Shown: positions 1 to 7,442 of the stretch, in pieces | How positions within the stretch are numbered: the stretch's first letter is position 1 | Layout of the letters: the number at the start of each line of letters is the position of its first letter | NCBI GenBank assembly: GCA_023422735.1 | Contig: JAFAGL010000164.1 | Location: 1-10,295, forward strand | Direction: 5' to 3' | DNA length: 10,295 nt | Origin: Pseudomonadota bacterium | GTDB taxonomy: Bacteria; Pseudomonadota; Alphaproteobacteria; Rhizobiales; Rhizobiaceae | Notes under the pieces: model-generated | Databases searched by the model: none | Told to the model about the DNA's origin: nothing | The model's input: the letters and a program-made list of their open reading frames with translations, nothing else | Translations under genes and position numbers: made by a program

Positions 1-1320
1 TTGCGCCTGCCTGAAATGTTGCCGGGGGCCAGCCGTATCCCCGAACCAAGCATCGTTGGTCAGATTGAGGAGAATATCCTGGCCGACCGTATCTTTGCGC
101 ACCATGCCGTCAAAAATGTTCTCGTAACAAAGGAACGCGACGGCTCTGAGCGATTGAGGCAAATGCAAGGATGGCCTCCCGCTGCCGGCTGAAAAGTCTT
201 CAGGCAAGACAACGATCTTGCTCAGACCAATCCTCTTCAACACCGTAGAGAATGGCAGATATTCGCCAAAGGGAACGAGATGAACTTTGTCCACCGTTTC
301 GACGATTTTTCCAGAATTATCTACGGAAAGAACGCTGTTATAGTAGGAAACATGATTGGCTTCCGAAACCTCTGAGCGCACAGCGCCTGCAATTAGTAGC
401 TGATGTGGTTGGAGCATTCGCCCCAGAGCAGAAAGGGCGTCCAGCCGTTCATTGAGAATAAAGGGAACAGCCGTTTCAGGCCAGATAATCACGTCAGGCA
501 CTGTGCCGTCTGTGCTCGCTGACGACGACATCTGCATGTAAGTGGAGAAAATTCTGTCTCTTGCCGCTCCATCCCACTTTTCACTTTGCAGAATGGATGG
601 TTGGACTAGGCGCACAGACAGGGCACCATCGTCTAAAGTAGCCTGTGACAGGCGGACGGCACCGAAACCTGCATGCAACACGACCAGTACTCCGGCAATG
701 ATTGCGCCGGCAACCCGTCCACGCCGAGAGAACAGGACGGCTGGCATCGCGAATACGAAAACAGTTACTGCGGTGATGCCCGAAAGTGAGATGAGCACGC
801 TCGATTGCATCAGCATCGGGCTGGGCATTGCGGCATAACCGATGGAACTCCACGGAAAGCCCGTAAACAGGAAACTGCGCACCCACTCAAGCAATGCGAA
901 GGAACAAGCGAGCGCTGCCAAGCGCTCTAGACCTTTGCTCCAGAAAGCTGATGCCAGGCTCGCCGCAAGTCCAAAGAAAATGGCTAAGACCCCCGGCAGG
1001 GCGACCACCGCCAGCGGCAGCGCCCAAGCGAAATTGTCCGCCTCCACCAGAAGGGCATTCCCGATCCACCAGAGACCCGCAATGAAGTAGCCGAAACCGA
1101 ACGACCAGCCCACGAGGAAACTGGCGCGTAACCGGACGGGCCATCCGCTACTCACGTTAACACAGTCCAGCAAGATGACCAGCACCGGAAAAGCGACGAA
1201 ACCGACAAGCGGAAAGTCGAACGGTGCCTGAGCGAAAACAAGCAGAGCACCTGCCGAAAAGCTTACCAGCAGGCCTTTCCGACCTGTCAACACAGCAAAC
1301 TGCTTTGCGAGATAACGCAT
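1..1320 (-). CDS. lnt: Apolipoprotein N-acyltransferase Lnt (3' end beyond window)
   Basis: Inner-membrane enzyme that transfers an acyl chain from phospholipid to the N-terminal cysteine of apolipoproteins, the last step of lipoprotein maturation before Lol sorting. Reading back from ATG at 1320 the frame is open for 440 codons to the left edge, with no frameshift. The first ~225 residues are mostly hydrophobic helices; a nitrilase-like domain follows. The family's Glu-Lys-Cys triad is visible: E282 in WPETAVPF, K345 in DKVHLVPFGEYLPF, C398 in LCYEN; spacings (63 and 53) fit the E. coli triad E267/K335/C387. The last visible stretch NDAWFGDTAGPRQH is also typical. Compared with about 510-540 residues in the family, some 85-95 are missing beyond the edge. 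It starts 63 bases after corC; a GTG directly precedes the ATG and no good Shine-Dalgarno is seen. Rhizobial literature knows this gene as actA, linked to acid tolerance (from memory). Confidence 0.96.
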   Translation of the reverse strand, partial: MRYLAKQFAVLTGRKGLLVSFSAGALLVFAQAPFDFPLVGFVAFPVLVILLDCVNVSSGWPVRLRASFLVGWSFGFGYFIAGLWWIGNALLVEADNFAWALPLAVVALPGVLAIFFGLAASLASAFWSKGLERLAALACSFALLEWVRSFLFTGFPWSSIGYAAMPSPMLMQSSVLISLSGITAVTVFVFAMPAVLFSRRGRVAGAIIAGVLVVLHAGFGAVRLSQATLDDGALSVRLVQPSILQSEKWDGAARDRIFSTYMQMSSSASTDGTVPDVIIWPETAVPFILNERLDALSALGRMLQPHQLLIAGAVRSEVSEANHVSYYNSVLSVDNSGKIVETVDKVHLVPFGEYLPFSTVLKRIGLSKIVVLPEDFSAGSGRPSLHLPQSLRAVAFLCYENIFDGMVRKDTVGQDILLNLTNDAWFGDTAGPRQHFRQAQ

Positions 1321-1383
1321 CACACTTTTTGCTCGCCCTGTCAGATGTTTTGCCGCAATAGCGCCGATTTATTCAGACCTGAA

Positions 1384-2436
1384 TTAGATATGTCCGGCAC
1401 CCGCGGATTCCGACTCCTGCTCAGGCTTGCTAATCCGTACCATTCGAACCTTGCGTACACGACGGGGATCTGCTTCCAAAATATGCGTTTCGAAATTCGG
1501 AAGAATCTGGACGACTTCTCCGCGCACCGGAACGCGCCCAAGGGCGCTGAAGATCAAGCCGCTCAGTGTATCGACATCATCACCGAATTCGCCGGCCTGA
1601 AAATCAGGGATGGCCGCGGCGAGGTCTTCCAGGTCAGCGCGTGCATTGACGATGAATATACCATCGTCCGTTTGAGCAACCGCTTCTTCTTCCTCGTCAT
1701 GCTCGTCTTCGATGTCGCCAACGATCATCTCGACAATGTCTTCAAGCGAAACAAGGCCATCAGTTCCGCCATATTCGTCGATCACAAGCGCCATCTGCGT
1801 ATGGGACGCCTGCATGCGCGCCATCAATTCAGATGCCTGCATTGAAGACGGCACGAACAGAACCGGACGGATCAAATCCAGTTCGCCGATCGAACAGGTT
1901 AAATCCACATTGCCAAGATCCGAACCAGCGACTGTTTTCGAGGGCGGCGGCGCGCCTTTTTCTATAGCTGTTTCCTGCGCTGACTGTGTCAGGAAATTGA
2001 GCACATCACGGATGTGCACCATGCCACGCGGATCATCGAGCGATTCGCTGTACACTGGCATACGTGAATGCCCGCTATCTTTGAATGCGCGCAAAAGGTC
2101 GCCAAGACTGGTGGATATCTCAACGCAATCGATGTCGGCGCGCGGCACCATGACATCCTCGACGCGTATTTCCCGCAAACCCAAGACATTGTTGAGCATT
2201 GCCCGTTCGACAGGCGTAAATGCCTCTTCGTCAGGGCTCGTTTCCGCAAGCGCATCGGCGAGATTCTCGCGCAATGACGCATTGCCATTTTTGGATCTGA
2301 AGAAGCCGACCATTCGGTCGAACAAGGGTAGTCGGAGACCGGAAGCCTCGGTGCTACTACTCGGCCCGTCTTCCTTTTGGTCGGGCAATTCGCTGCCTGA
2401 ATCGTGGCCGGCAGCGCCTATATCTTTATCGTTCAT
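1384..2436 (-). CDS. corC: CorC/TlyC-family protein with paired CBS domains (hemolysin-like, cytosolic type)
   Basis: Soluble member of the CorC/HlyC family, named for magnesium/cobalt efflux in enterobacteria and for haemolysin C; the biochemical role is not settled. About 350 residues. A polar, probably disordered N-terminal tail (~45 residues) is followed by MLNNVLGL and the family signature VEDVMVPRADI (~93-103), a CBS pair (~94-150 and ~190-245, with DEYGGTDG at ~210-217), a strongly acidic linker DEHDEEEE, and the CorC_HlyC C-terminal domain (~255-340, with DTLSGLIFSALGRVP). It lacks the N-terminal DUF21 membrane domain of larger relatives, as is normal for copies in the ybeY-lnt cluster. 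Two adjacent ATGs exist (2439 and 2436). The only Shine-Dalgarno-like GGAG (2441-2444) is 1 base from the first and 4 from the second, so I place the start at 2436. It follows ybeY after about 45 bases and precedes lnt. Confidence 0.93.
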   Translation of the reverse strand: MNDKDIGAAGHDSGSELPDQKEDGPSSSTEASGLRLPLFDRMVGFFRSKNGNASLRENLADALAETSPDEEAFTPVERAMLNNVLGLREIRVEDVMVPRADIDCVEISTSLGDLLRAFKDSGHSRMPVYSESLDDPRGMVHIRDVLNFLTQSAQETAIEKGAPPPSKTVAGSDLGNVDLTCSIGELDLIRPVLFVPSSMQASELMARMQASHTQMALVIDEYGGTDGLVSLEDIVEMIVGDIEDEHDEEEEAVAQTDDGIFIVNARADLEDLAAAIPDFQAGEFGDDVDTLSGLIFSALGRVPVRGEVVQILPNFETHILEADPRRVRKVRMVRISKPEQESESAGAGHI

Positions 2437-2440
2437 CATA

Positions 2441-2458
2441 CTCCGGCTTTGCCGCCGG
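2441..2458 (-). promoter_or_regulatory. Ribosome binding site of corC inside a small GC hairpin
   Basis: On the transcribed strand, CCGGC (2458-2454) and GCCGG (2447-2443) can pair as a 5-bp all-GC stem with a six-base loop GGCAAA. The 3' arm contains the two G residues that begin the GGAG Shine-Dalgarno (2444-2441) of corC. Folding would partly hide the site and could set the corC output relative to ybeY upstream. The pairing is seen in the sequence; any regulatory effect is inference, and a 5-bp stem in GC-rich DNA can occur by chance. There is no following U-run, so it is not an intrinsic terminator. Confidence 0.3.
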
Positions 2459-2481
2459 TCCGTGTTGATCGCGGGATGAAA

Positions 2482-2964
2482 TCAGTAGCGATAGGGATCG
2501 GGAATAGCAAGGCTTTCAAGAATACGACGCTCTAGCTCCTCCATCTCCTCTGCTTCTTCATCACTTTCGTGATCATAGCCCAAGAGATGCAGAAGTCCGT
2601 GCACCATCAAGTGAGACAGGTGAGCATCGAATGGCTTTCCCTCATTCTGAGCCTCGCTCGTCACTGTATTGAAGGCGATTACGATGTCCCCCAGCATGCG
2701 TGGAAGCGGATTTGACGGGCTTACCGAAAAGGCGGGGAACGACAAAACATTGGTCGGTTTGTCTTTCCCCCGCCATTCACGGTTCAGAGTCTGAATTTCA
2801 TCATCATCCGTCAAGAGTACGGATAGTTCCGCAGCGCCTTGATATTGCTTCAACTCGGAGAATGTGGCCTGAATAACGTTCTGAAGCAGTTTTTCCAGCT
2901 TCGAACCATCACCCCAACCGCCGGCCTCGACTTCAATCGCGACATCAATCACCGGACGCTTCAA
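2482..2964 (-). CDS. ybeY: Endoribonuclease YbeY (16S rRNA maturation factor)
   Basis: Zinc-dependent single-strand endoribonuclease involved in 16S rRNA 3'-end processing and 70S ribosome quality control in the cytoplasm. The signature HGLLHLLGYDH gives the three zinc ligands H122, H126 and H132 (H-x3-H-x5-H). The conserved block NREWRGKDKPTNVLSFP, with R65, precedes it, and LGDIVIA lies at 91-97. The 160-residue length fits the family. The start is TTG at 2964, which overlaps the phoH stop in TTGA (2964-2961). No ATG occurs upstream before an in-frame stop at 2992-2994, nor downstream before residue 90, so initiation must use TTG here or GTG at 2952 (residue 5). No strong Shine-Dalgarno is visible, so translation is probably coupled to phoH. 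The phoH-ybeY-corC-lnt order is widespread in Proteobacteria. Confidence 0.96.
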   Translation of the reverse strand: MKRPVIDVAIEVEAGGWGDGSKLEKLLQNVIQATFSELKQYQGAAELSVLLTDDDEIQTLNREWRGKDKPTNVLSFPAFSVSPSNPLPRMLGDIVIAFNTVTSEAQNEGKPFDAHLSHLMVHGLLHLLGYDHESDEEAEEMEELERRILESLAIPDPYRY

Positions 2965-4013
2965 ACCGCCGGACCGCCCTTGCCGGCCTTGTCATAAGCG
3001 CGCACGATTTCAGCAACCAGAGGATGGCGGACAACATCCTTGTCCTCGAAACGAACCTTCACGATGCTCGGCACATCGCCCAACACGTGAAGCGCTTCGA
3101 CCAAACCCGATTTGACGTTTGGCGGCAAATCGATCTGGCTGGGATCTCCCGTTACGATCATACGGCTGTTCTCACCCAAGCGCGTTAGAAACATCTTCAT
3201 CTGCATCTGGGTCGTATTCTGGGCTTCATCGAGGATGACTGCGGAGTGCGCCAATGTCCGGCCGCGCATGAAAGCAAGCGGTGCAATCTCGATAACCTCT
3301 GCTGCGATCGCTCGCTCGACCTTGTCCGCCGGCATCATGTCGTAGAGCGCGTCATAAAGAGGGCGAAGATAGGGATCGACCTTTTCCTTCATGTCGCCAG
3401 GAAGGAAACCCAGCCGCTCTCCCGCTTCCACCGCAGGGCGGGAAAGTATGATCCGTTCAACCAGCCCGCGCTCAAGCAACATGGCTGCATGCGCAACCGC
3501 GAGATAAGTCTTGCCTGTGCCGGCGGGCCCGATGCCAAACACCAGTTCGGATCGCTCCAAGGCGCGCATATATGCGTCCTGATTGGCTGAACGTGCGTAA
3601 ATCGTGCGCTTGCGCGTCGAAATCTGCGCTGCCGAAACACGACCTTGCTTTTCAAGCGTGGGCAAAATCAACTGATCATCAGCGGCCATGGCCATGCGGA
3701 TGGCACCATCCACGTCCGACTGACCAATGTGGGCGCCCTTCTGCAGCATCTCATAAAGATGATCCAACGCGCGCCTGGCTTGCTCTGCAGCCGTAGGTTC
3801 GCCACGAATTGAAAGCTGGTTTCCCTTCGAGCGCACATCAACGCCGAGCTTCTGCTCAATCCGCGCGAGATTCTCGTCGAACTGGCCATAAAGCTCGCTG
3901 GCAAAGCGATTATTATCAAAGGTGAGAACTAGATGCGCCATATCGGAAGCGCCAACCGGGCTCGTTTTTACGTCTGCCTTTGCGGTCAACCGCGTCTCCT
4001 TATCGGAGGCCAT
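2961..4013 (-). CDS. phoH: PhoH-family P-loop ATPase
   Basis: Cytoplasmic PhoH-like (PhoL/YbeZ type) ATPase. The family is linked to RNA metabolism and, through the neighbouring YbeY, to ribosome function; the exact substrate is uncertain. 350 residues: a KH-like N-terminal region (~25-90), then the nucleotide-binding core with Walker A GPAGTGKT (162-169, K168, T169), RPAVEAGERLGFLPGD (192-207), Walker B VILDEAQN (259-266, D262/E263) and a sensor-like TGDPSQIDLP (288-297). ATG at 4013 is preceded by GAGG with 5-base spacing and lies 16 bases after the miaB stop, so I prefer it. A TTG at 4046 would add 11 residues and overlap miaB by 17 bases, without Shine-Dalgarno support. The stop overlaps the ybeY TTG by 4 bases. 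Length and motifs are complete. Confidence 0.95.
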   Translation of the reverse strand: MASDKETRLTAKADVKTSPVGASDMAHLVLTFDNNRFASELYGQFDENLARIEQKLGVDVRSKGNQLSIRGEPTAAEQARRALDHLYEMLQKGAHIGQSDVDGAIRMAMAADDQLILPTLEKQGRVSAAQISTRKRTIYARSANQDAYMRALERSELVFGIGPAGTGKTYLAVAHAAMLLERGLVERIILSRPAVEAGERLGFLPGDMKEKVDPYLRPLYDALYDMMPADKVERAIAAEVIEIAPLAFMRGRTLAHSAVILDEAQNTTQMQMKMFLTRLGENSRMIVTGDPSQIDLPPNVKSGLVEALHVLGDVPSIVKVRFEDKDVVRHPLVAEIVRAYDKAGKGGPAV

Positions 4014-4018
4014 CAAGG

Positions 4019-4022
4019 CCTC
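4019..4022 (-). promoter_or_regulatory. Ribosome binding site deciding the phoH start
   Basis: GAGG on the minus strand, 5 bases ahead of ATG 4013 and lying between the miaB stop and that ATG. It supports the shorter phoH start over the in-frame TTG at 4046. Confidence 0.6.
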
Positions 4023-4029
4023 ATGGTGA

Positions 4030-5418
4030 TTAGATAGGCTCTGCAAACAAGCTATTGTAGCCCGTCCCGGTCACGCGCACATCGATAATGTTACCGATTT
4101 GCCCAGCTTTTTCATCGAGAATTGTGGGCTGCAGCCAAGGCGAACGTCCCACAACCTGACCGGGCTGCCTACCTGGCTTTTCAAGCAGAACTGAAATCGT
4201 CTTTCCTACCAAGCTTTTCACAAATGACGCCTGCTCCTGCGCAAGAACTTCCTGGAGACGCGTCAAACGCTCGGTTTTGACGGCTTCATCAACATGATTC
4301 TTCATCGAAGCGCCAGGCGTGCCCGGTCTTGGTGAATACTTGAACGAAAATGCCAGGGCATAACCAACTTCACGAACCAACCGCAAAGTATCCGAAAAAT
4401 CCTGATCGGTTTCACCCGGGAAGCCGACAATAAAATCACCTGACATGGCGATATCTGGTCGCGCGGTCTTGATGCGGTCGATCAGCCGCAGATAGTCATC
4501 TGCTGTGTGACGGCGATTCATGGCTTTTAGGATGCGATCCGAACCGGACTGAGCCGGCAGATGCAGATAAGGCATCAATTGCTGGAGATCGCGATGCGCC
4601 GCAATCAACGCATCGTCCATGTCACGCGGATGGCTCGTTGTATAACGAAGCCGCGCGATGCCCGGAATCTCCGCCAACCTGAAAAGCAGCTGACCCAAGC
4701 CCCAGTCCAGACCATCCGGTCCCTCTCCGTGCCAGCCATTCACGTTCTGCCCAAGCAGGGTCAGTTCACGCACGCCTGCCGATGCAAGCTGCTCAGCCTC
4801 TGCGACAATCTGGGAAACCGGGCGCGAGACTTCGGAGCCGCGGGTATAGGGCACAACACAGAATGTACAGAACTTATCGCAACCTTCCTGGACAGTGAGA
4901 AACGCCGCAACACCGCGACTTTTCACGACACGAGGTTTCGGCGCTGGCAAATGCTCGAATTTGTCTTCGATCGCGTATTCCGTTTCAACGACCTTACGGC
5001 CTGAACGTACGCGCTTCAGAGCCTCCGGAAGGCGATGGTAAGTCTGGGGACCGATAACCAGATCCACCGCTGGAGCCCGACGGATGATCTCTTGGCCTTC
5101 CGCCTGAGCGACGCAACCTGCAACACCAATAACAAGTTCACGCCCCTCAGAGCGTCGTTCAAGCTTCAGATCGCGGATACGACCGAGTTCCGAATAAACT
5201 TTCTCCGCCGCTTTTTCACGAATATGGCAGGTGTTCAGAAGCACCAGATCCGCATCTTCCATGACCTCTGTGCCGACATAGCCGTCAGCAGCCAATGCGT
5301 CGCTCATGCGCTGACTGTCATAAACGTTCATCTGGCACCCGTAGGTCTTCACAAAGACTTTCTTGGGAGCAGTGAGCGGCTCGGCTTCAATGGTATCTAT
5401 CGGGGCGATCTGGTTCAT
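4030..5418 (-). CDS. miaB: tRNA-2-methylthio-N6-dimethylallyladenosine synthase MiaB
   Basis: Radical SAM methylthiotransferase that converts i6A37 to ms2i6A37 in tRNAs reading codons starting with U. The N-terminal UPF0004 domain carries the three cysteines of the auxiliary [4Fe-4S] cluster: C28 in KTYGCQMN, C64 in LLNTCHIRE and C102 in VAGCVAQ. The radical SAM motif CDKFCTFC supplies C180, C184 and C187. Downstream are TTSHPRDM, YLHLPAQSGSD and GDFIVGFPGET, then a C-terminal TRAM domain (~390-455) with VLLEKPGRQPGQVVGRSPWLQP. The 462-residue length is typical. I start at ATG 5418, 32 bases after the plsC stop. An in-frame TTG at 5454 would give TTGA overlap with plsC and 12 extra poorly conserved residues, without a Shine-Dalgarno; it cannot be fully excluded. 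The next gene, phoH, begins 16 bases after the stop. Confidence 0.97.
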   Translation of the reverse strand: MNQIAPIDTIEAEPLTAPKKVFVKTYGCQMNVYDSQRMSDALAADGYVGTEVMEDADLVLLNTCHIREKAAEKVYSELGRIRDLKLERRSEGRELVIGVAGCVAQAEGQEIIRRAPAVDLVIGPQTYHRLPEALKRVRSGRKVVETEYAIEDKFEHLPAPKPRVVKSRGVAAFLTVQEGCDKFCTFCVVPYTRGSEVSRPVSQIVAEAEQLASAGVRELTLLGQNVNGWHGEGPDGLDWGLGQLLFRLAEIPGIARLRYTTSHPRDMDDALIAAHRDLQQLMPYLHLPAQSGSDRILKAMNRRHTADDYLRLIDRIKTARPDIAMSGDFIVGFPGETDQDFSDTLRLVREVGYALAFSFKYSPRPGTPGASMKNHVDEAVKTERLTRLQEVLAQEQASFVKSLVGKTISVLLEKPGRQPGQVVGRSPWLQPTILDEKAGQIGNIIDVRVTGTGYNSLFAEPI

Positions 5419-5450
5419 GGAGGGGCTTCTAACGGTTTTCGGCCCGGCTC

Positions 5451-6275
5451 TCAACCACGCGATGATGGCGCGGGCGCGGCAAGTGCTGCATCAAACATGC
5501 CACGAACCTGCCTTTCAGCCTCGCGGCAAATCATTTTACGATCGCTCGATGGCTCGAACACGACGGGCGCTCCCCAATGCACCTCAACATCAACCGGTGG
5601 CAGTTGCAGTAATGTCATCAAATGCGGAAGCAGGGCTTCGTCTCCCGTCCAAGCGACTAAACCCCGCAAGCGCCTCCCCATCGGCAGGCCACCGACCCGC
5701 GTATAGGCTATGGCGACTGGCTGAATAAGGATCCTGCCGCTTTCGGATTCGGCAACAGCCGCTTTAGCGGCACCGAATAAAGTAGATTTGAAGGGCAAGA
5801 TTGTCGTTCCGTCCGACGTGGTGCCCTCAGCAAACAACACTAATGCTCGCCCTTCACCCAATGCCTTGGCAAGTCCGTTGACCTGATTGACCGAACCGCG
5901 CTTGTTCTGGCGGTCGACCAGAATGGTTCCTTGCAAGCGAGCTAAAGCTCCAATCAGTGGCCAGGCTCCGACTTCCCCCTTTGCGATAAATGATCCTTTG
6001 AAGATGGATCCCAATATAACCACGTCCGTCCATGAAACATGGTTGGAAGCGATCAAAAGCGGGCGAGCAGCTTCATGTTTGCCAAACTCGTGAATGCGAA
6101 ATCTCAACAAACGCGCCGCCAAGCGGTACCATAAACGTGGGGCGGCATATTTATCGAGCCAACCGGTCCAATGTGCCAGGGCCTGATACGGCCCGAGCAG
6201 CAAGGTCAACGTGAGCACTCCGAAACACGTCCACGCCGCTCTCCAGAACAGGATCAACTTTCTGGTGTCCGCCAA
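5451..6275 (-). CDS. plsC: 1-acyl-sn-glycerol-3-phosphate acyltransferase (PlsC family)
   Basis: Membrane-associated PlsC-family acyltransferase, most likely making phosphatidic acid from lysophosphatidic acid. A hydrophobic N-terminal segment (~7-34) is followed by the catalytic NHxxxxD motif SNHVSWTD (H79, D84), IAKGEVGAWPLIG with GTILVDR (substrate-binding region), and FAEGTTSDG (148-156, E150), then LPFKSTLFGAA and IQPVAIAYT. 274 residues, usual for alphaproteobacterial members. The start is TTG at 6275, overlapping the end of rimI by 22 bases. An in-frame stop at 6303-6305 limits any extension and no ATG occurs until far past the catalytic motif, so a non-ATG start is certain; TTG at 6257 is an alternative. 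An ornithine-lipid O-acyltransferase (OlsA) is a related possibility that I cannot exclude. The gene ends 32 bases before miaB. Confidence 0.9.
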   Translation of the reverse strand: MADTRKLILFWRAAWTCFGVLTLTLLLGPYQALAHWTGWLDKYAAPRLWYRLAARLLRFRIHEFGKHEAARPLLIASNHVSWTDVVILGSIFKGSFIAKGEVGAWPLIGALARLQGTILVDRQNKRGSVNQVNGLAKALGEGRALVLFAEGTTSDGTTILPFKSTLFGAAKAAVAESESGRILIQPVAIAYTRVGGLPMGRRLRGLVAWTGDEALLPHLMTLLQLPPVDVEVHWGAPVVFEPSSDRKMICREAERQVRGMFDAALAAPAPSSRG

Positions 6276-6754
6276 ACTTCGCGACGCATGACGATTGCGT
6301 CGCTACGATTCTGACCTTCGTGTTCATAATAGCCGGGCCGCCTGCCGACCTCGAAAAAACCAAGTCGCCGGTAAAGACCTATAGCCGGCAGGTTCGTTTC
6401 GTCGACTTCCAAGAAAAGCTCTTCGGCGCGTTCGGCCCAAAGGCGCCTCAACACGGCGTCAATCAAGCTTCGGCCAAGTCCGTATCTTCGATAGGAACGC
6501 GCAACCGAGATAGTCAATATCTCACCTTCACCGGCTGCGAGGCGCGCAAGCACGAAACCGACCAGTCGTGATTTCGGATACCCGACTTGCCGCAACCCGA
6601 AGCCGAAAACGGTATCCTGCTCAAGTAATGCGTCAAACTCGTTACTTGACCACGGTCTGCGGAAATCTTCTTCGTGCAAACCGGCGATGGCATCGCTGTC
6701 TTCGGACTGCAATTCAAGCAAAGCATAATCTCGTCGCAGAAACGGCAATCGCAT
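6254..6754 (-). CDS. rimI: Ribosomal protein S18 alanine N-acetyltransferase RimI (GNAT)
   Basis: GNAT-fold acetyltransferase; RimI acetylates the N-terminal alanine of ribosomal protein S18 using acetyl-CoA. The acetyl-CoA pyrophosphate-binding motif R-x-x-G-x-G is RRYGLG at 89-94, after ILTISVARSY. FLEV..NLPAIGLYRRLGF provides E116 and Y128, at the spacing of the E. coli RimI catalytic pair E103/Y115. 166 residues, slightly longer than E. coli RimI (148) at the N-terminus. The ATG at 6754 lies 4 bases after the tsaB stop, with GAGGGA seven bases upstream, so longer frames reaching 6874 that read through tsaB are rejected. The tsaB-rimI pairing is common and supports RimI over a generic GNAT. 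Its last 22 bases overlap the plsC start region. Substrate specificity is inferred. Confidence 0.9.
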   Translation of the reverse strand: MRLPFLRRDYALLELQSEDSDAIAGLHEEDFRRPWSSNEFDALLEQDTVFGFGLRQVGYPKSRLVGFVLARLAAGEGEILTISVARSYRRYGLGRSLIDAVLRRLWAERAEELFLEVDETNLPAIGLYRRLGFFEVGRRPGYYEHEGQNRSDAIVMRREVWRTPES

Positions 6755-6758
6755 CGCC

Positions 6759-7442
6759 CTATCCCTCGCGACCCGGCAGTCTGAAGCCCACTTGGGGTTT
6801 GGCGTCCGCATCCCGCAGATAAAGCGGCTTTGGCTTTTCCAAAGACATCGGCTTCGCAGCAACGAGATGGGCATAAGTCACGATTGATGCCGTCGCCTCC
6901 GATCCGGCGAGTACGGCATCGGGAATGTAATCGTTCAGAGTTTGTATTCCCGAACCCGTCAGCGTCAGACCCGTTTTAGCTGCTCTCGCAACTGTGGCCT
7001 CCAGATCCAGAACCGCAGGTTCTTCCATCACCATCCCGTTCTCGTGAAATGATGCGCAATAGAATTGACCCCGACGCGCATCGATTACGGCCAAGACGGG
7101 ATGCCCCGGCCGATGCTGGCGTGCCTCATAAGCAAGACCATCGAGTGTCGTTACGCCTTGAGCTGGCAACTTCAGCGAAACTGCCAGTCCACGAACTGTG
7201 GAAACACCGACGCGCACGCCCGTAAATGATCCCGGACCGACCACTGCGCCCAGACCTGTTAATTGGGCGTAGGAAAGCTGGGCATTAGTAAGAGCCTCTT
7301 CCACAACCTCTATCAGTTGTTCGGCGTGGCCGATCCCGATGTCCCGGGTGACAGAGGCCAGCACCTGCGCACCATTTGCGTCATAGACACAAGCCGCGCA
7401 AAGATTGGCGGCAGTATCGATCATCAACATCGGCATGCGCAT
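6759..7442 (-). CDS. tsaB: tRNA threonylcarbamoyladenosine biosynthesis protein TsaB
   Basis: Non-catalytic partner of TsaD in the TsaD-TsaB-TsaE complex that forms t6A37 in ANN-decoding tRNAs. It has an ASKHA fold. MLMIDTAANLC at the N-terminus, GHAEQLIEVVEEAL, and the hallmark VVGPGSFTGVRVGVSTVRGLA (split: GPGSFTGVR at 69-77, then a helix) identify it; the C-terminal PLYLRDADAKP is also characteristic. 227 residues, normal. Four in-frame ATGs lie within 21 bases (7442, 7436, 7430, 7424), preceded by a TTG at 7445. Only a weak GAG is present upstream, better spaced for 7436 (9 bases) than for 7442 (3 bases), so the true start may be one or two codons-pairs lower. glcB stops 23 bases upstream; rimI starts 4 bases downstream. 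Confidence 0.94.
   Translation of the reverse strand: MRMPMLMIDTAANLCAACVYDANGAQVLASVTRDIGIGHAEQLIEVVEEALTNAQLSYAQLTGLGAVVGPGSFTGVRVGVSTVRGLAVSLKLPAQGVTTLDGLAYEARQHRPGHPVLAVIDARRGQFYCASFHENGMVMEEPAVLDLEATVARAAKTGLTLTGSGIQTLNDYIPDAVLAGSEATASIVTYAHLVAAKPMSLEKPKPLYLRDADAKPQVGFRLPGREG

Noticed and set aside
581..1144. Short minus-strand open frames suggesting that lnt is broken
   Set aside because: Direct translation from ATG 1320 gives one uninterrupted frame to position 1 with the whole Glu-Lys-Cys triad; the short frames are in another phase.
1371..1384. Palindrome ATTCAG-AC-CTGAAT at the end of corC, as a terminator
   Set aside because: AT-rich five-base stem at best, no T-run on the transcribed strand, and lnt follows in the same direction; likely chance.
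1712..2479. A 255-codon plus-strand open frame opposite corC
   Set aside because: Serine/arginine-rich low-information translation, antisense to a complete CBS-domain protein.
5419..5454. TTG start for miaB overlapping the plsC stop
   Set aside because: Adds 12 unconserved residues and has no Shine-Dalgarno; ATG 5418 gives a family-length protein. Kept only as a possibility.
5451..6254. A fur/mur regulator gene, which I recall near rimI and miaB in some rhizobia
   Set aside because: rimI overlaps plsC and plsC is followed by miaB after 32 bases, so there is no room for one in this interval.
6755..6874. N-terminal extension of rimI up to 6874
   Set aside because: The extra 40 residues read the 3' end of tsaB out of frame and are unlike GNAT proteins; ATG 6754 has GAGGGA at good spacing.
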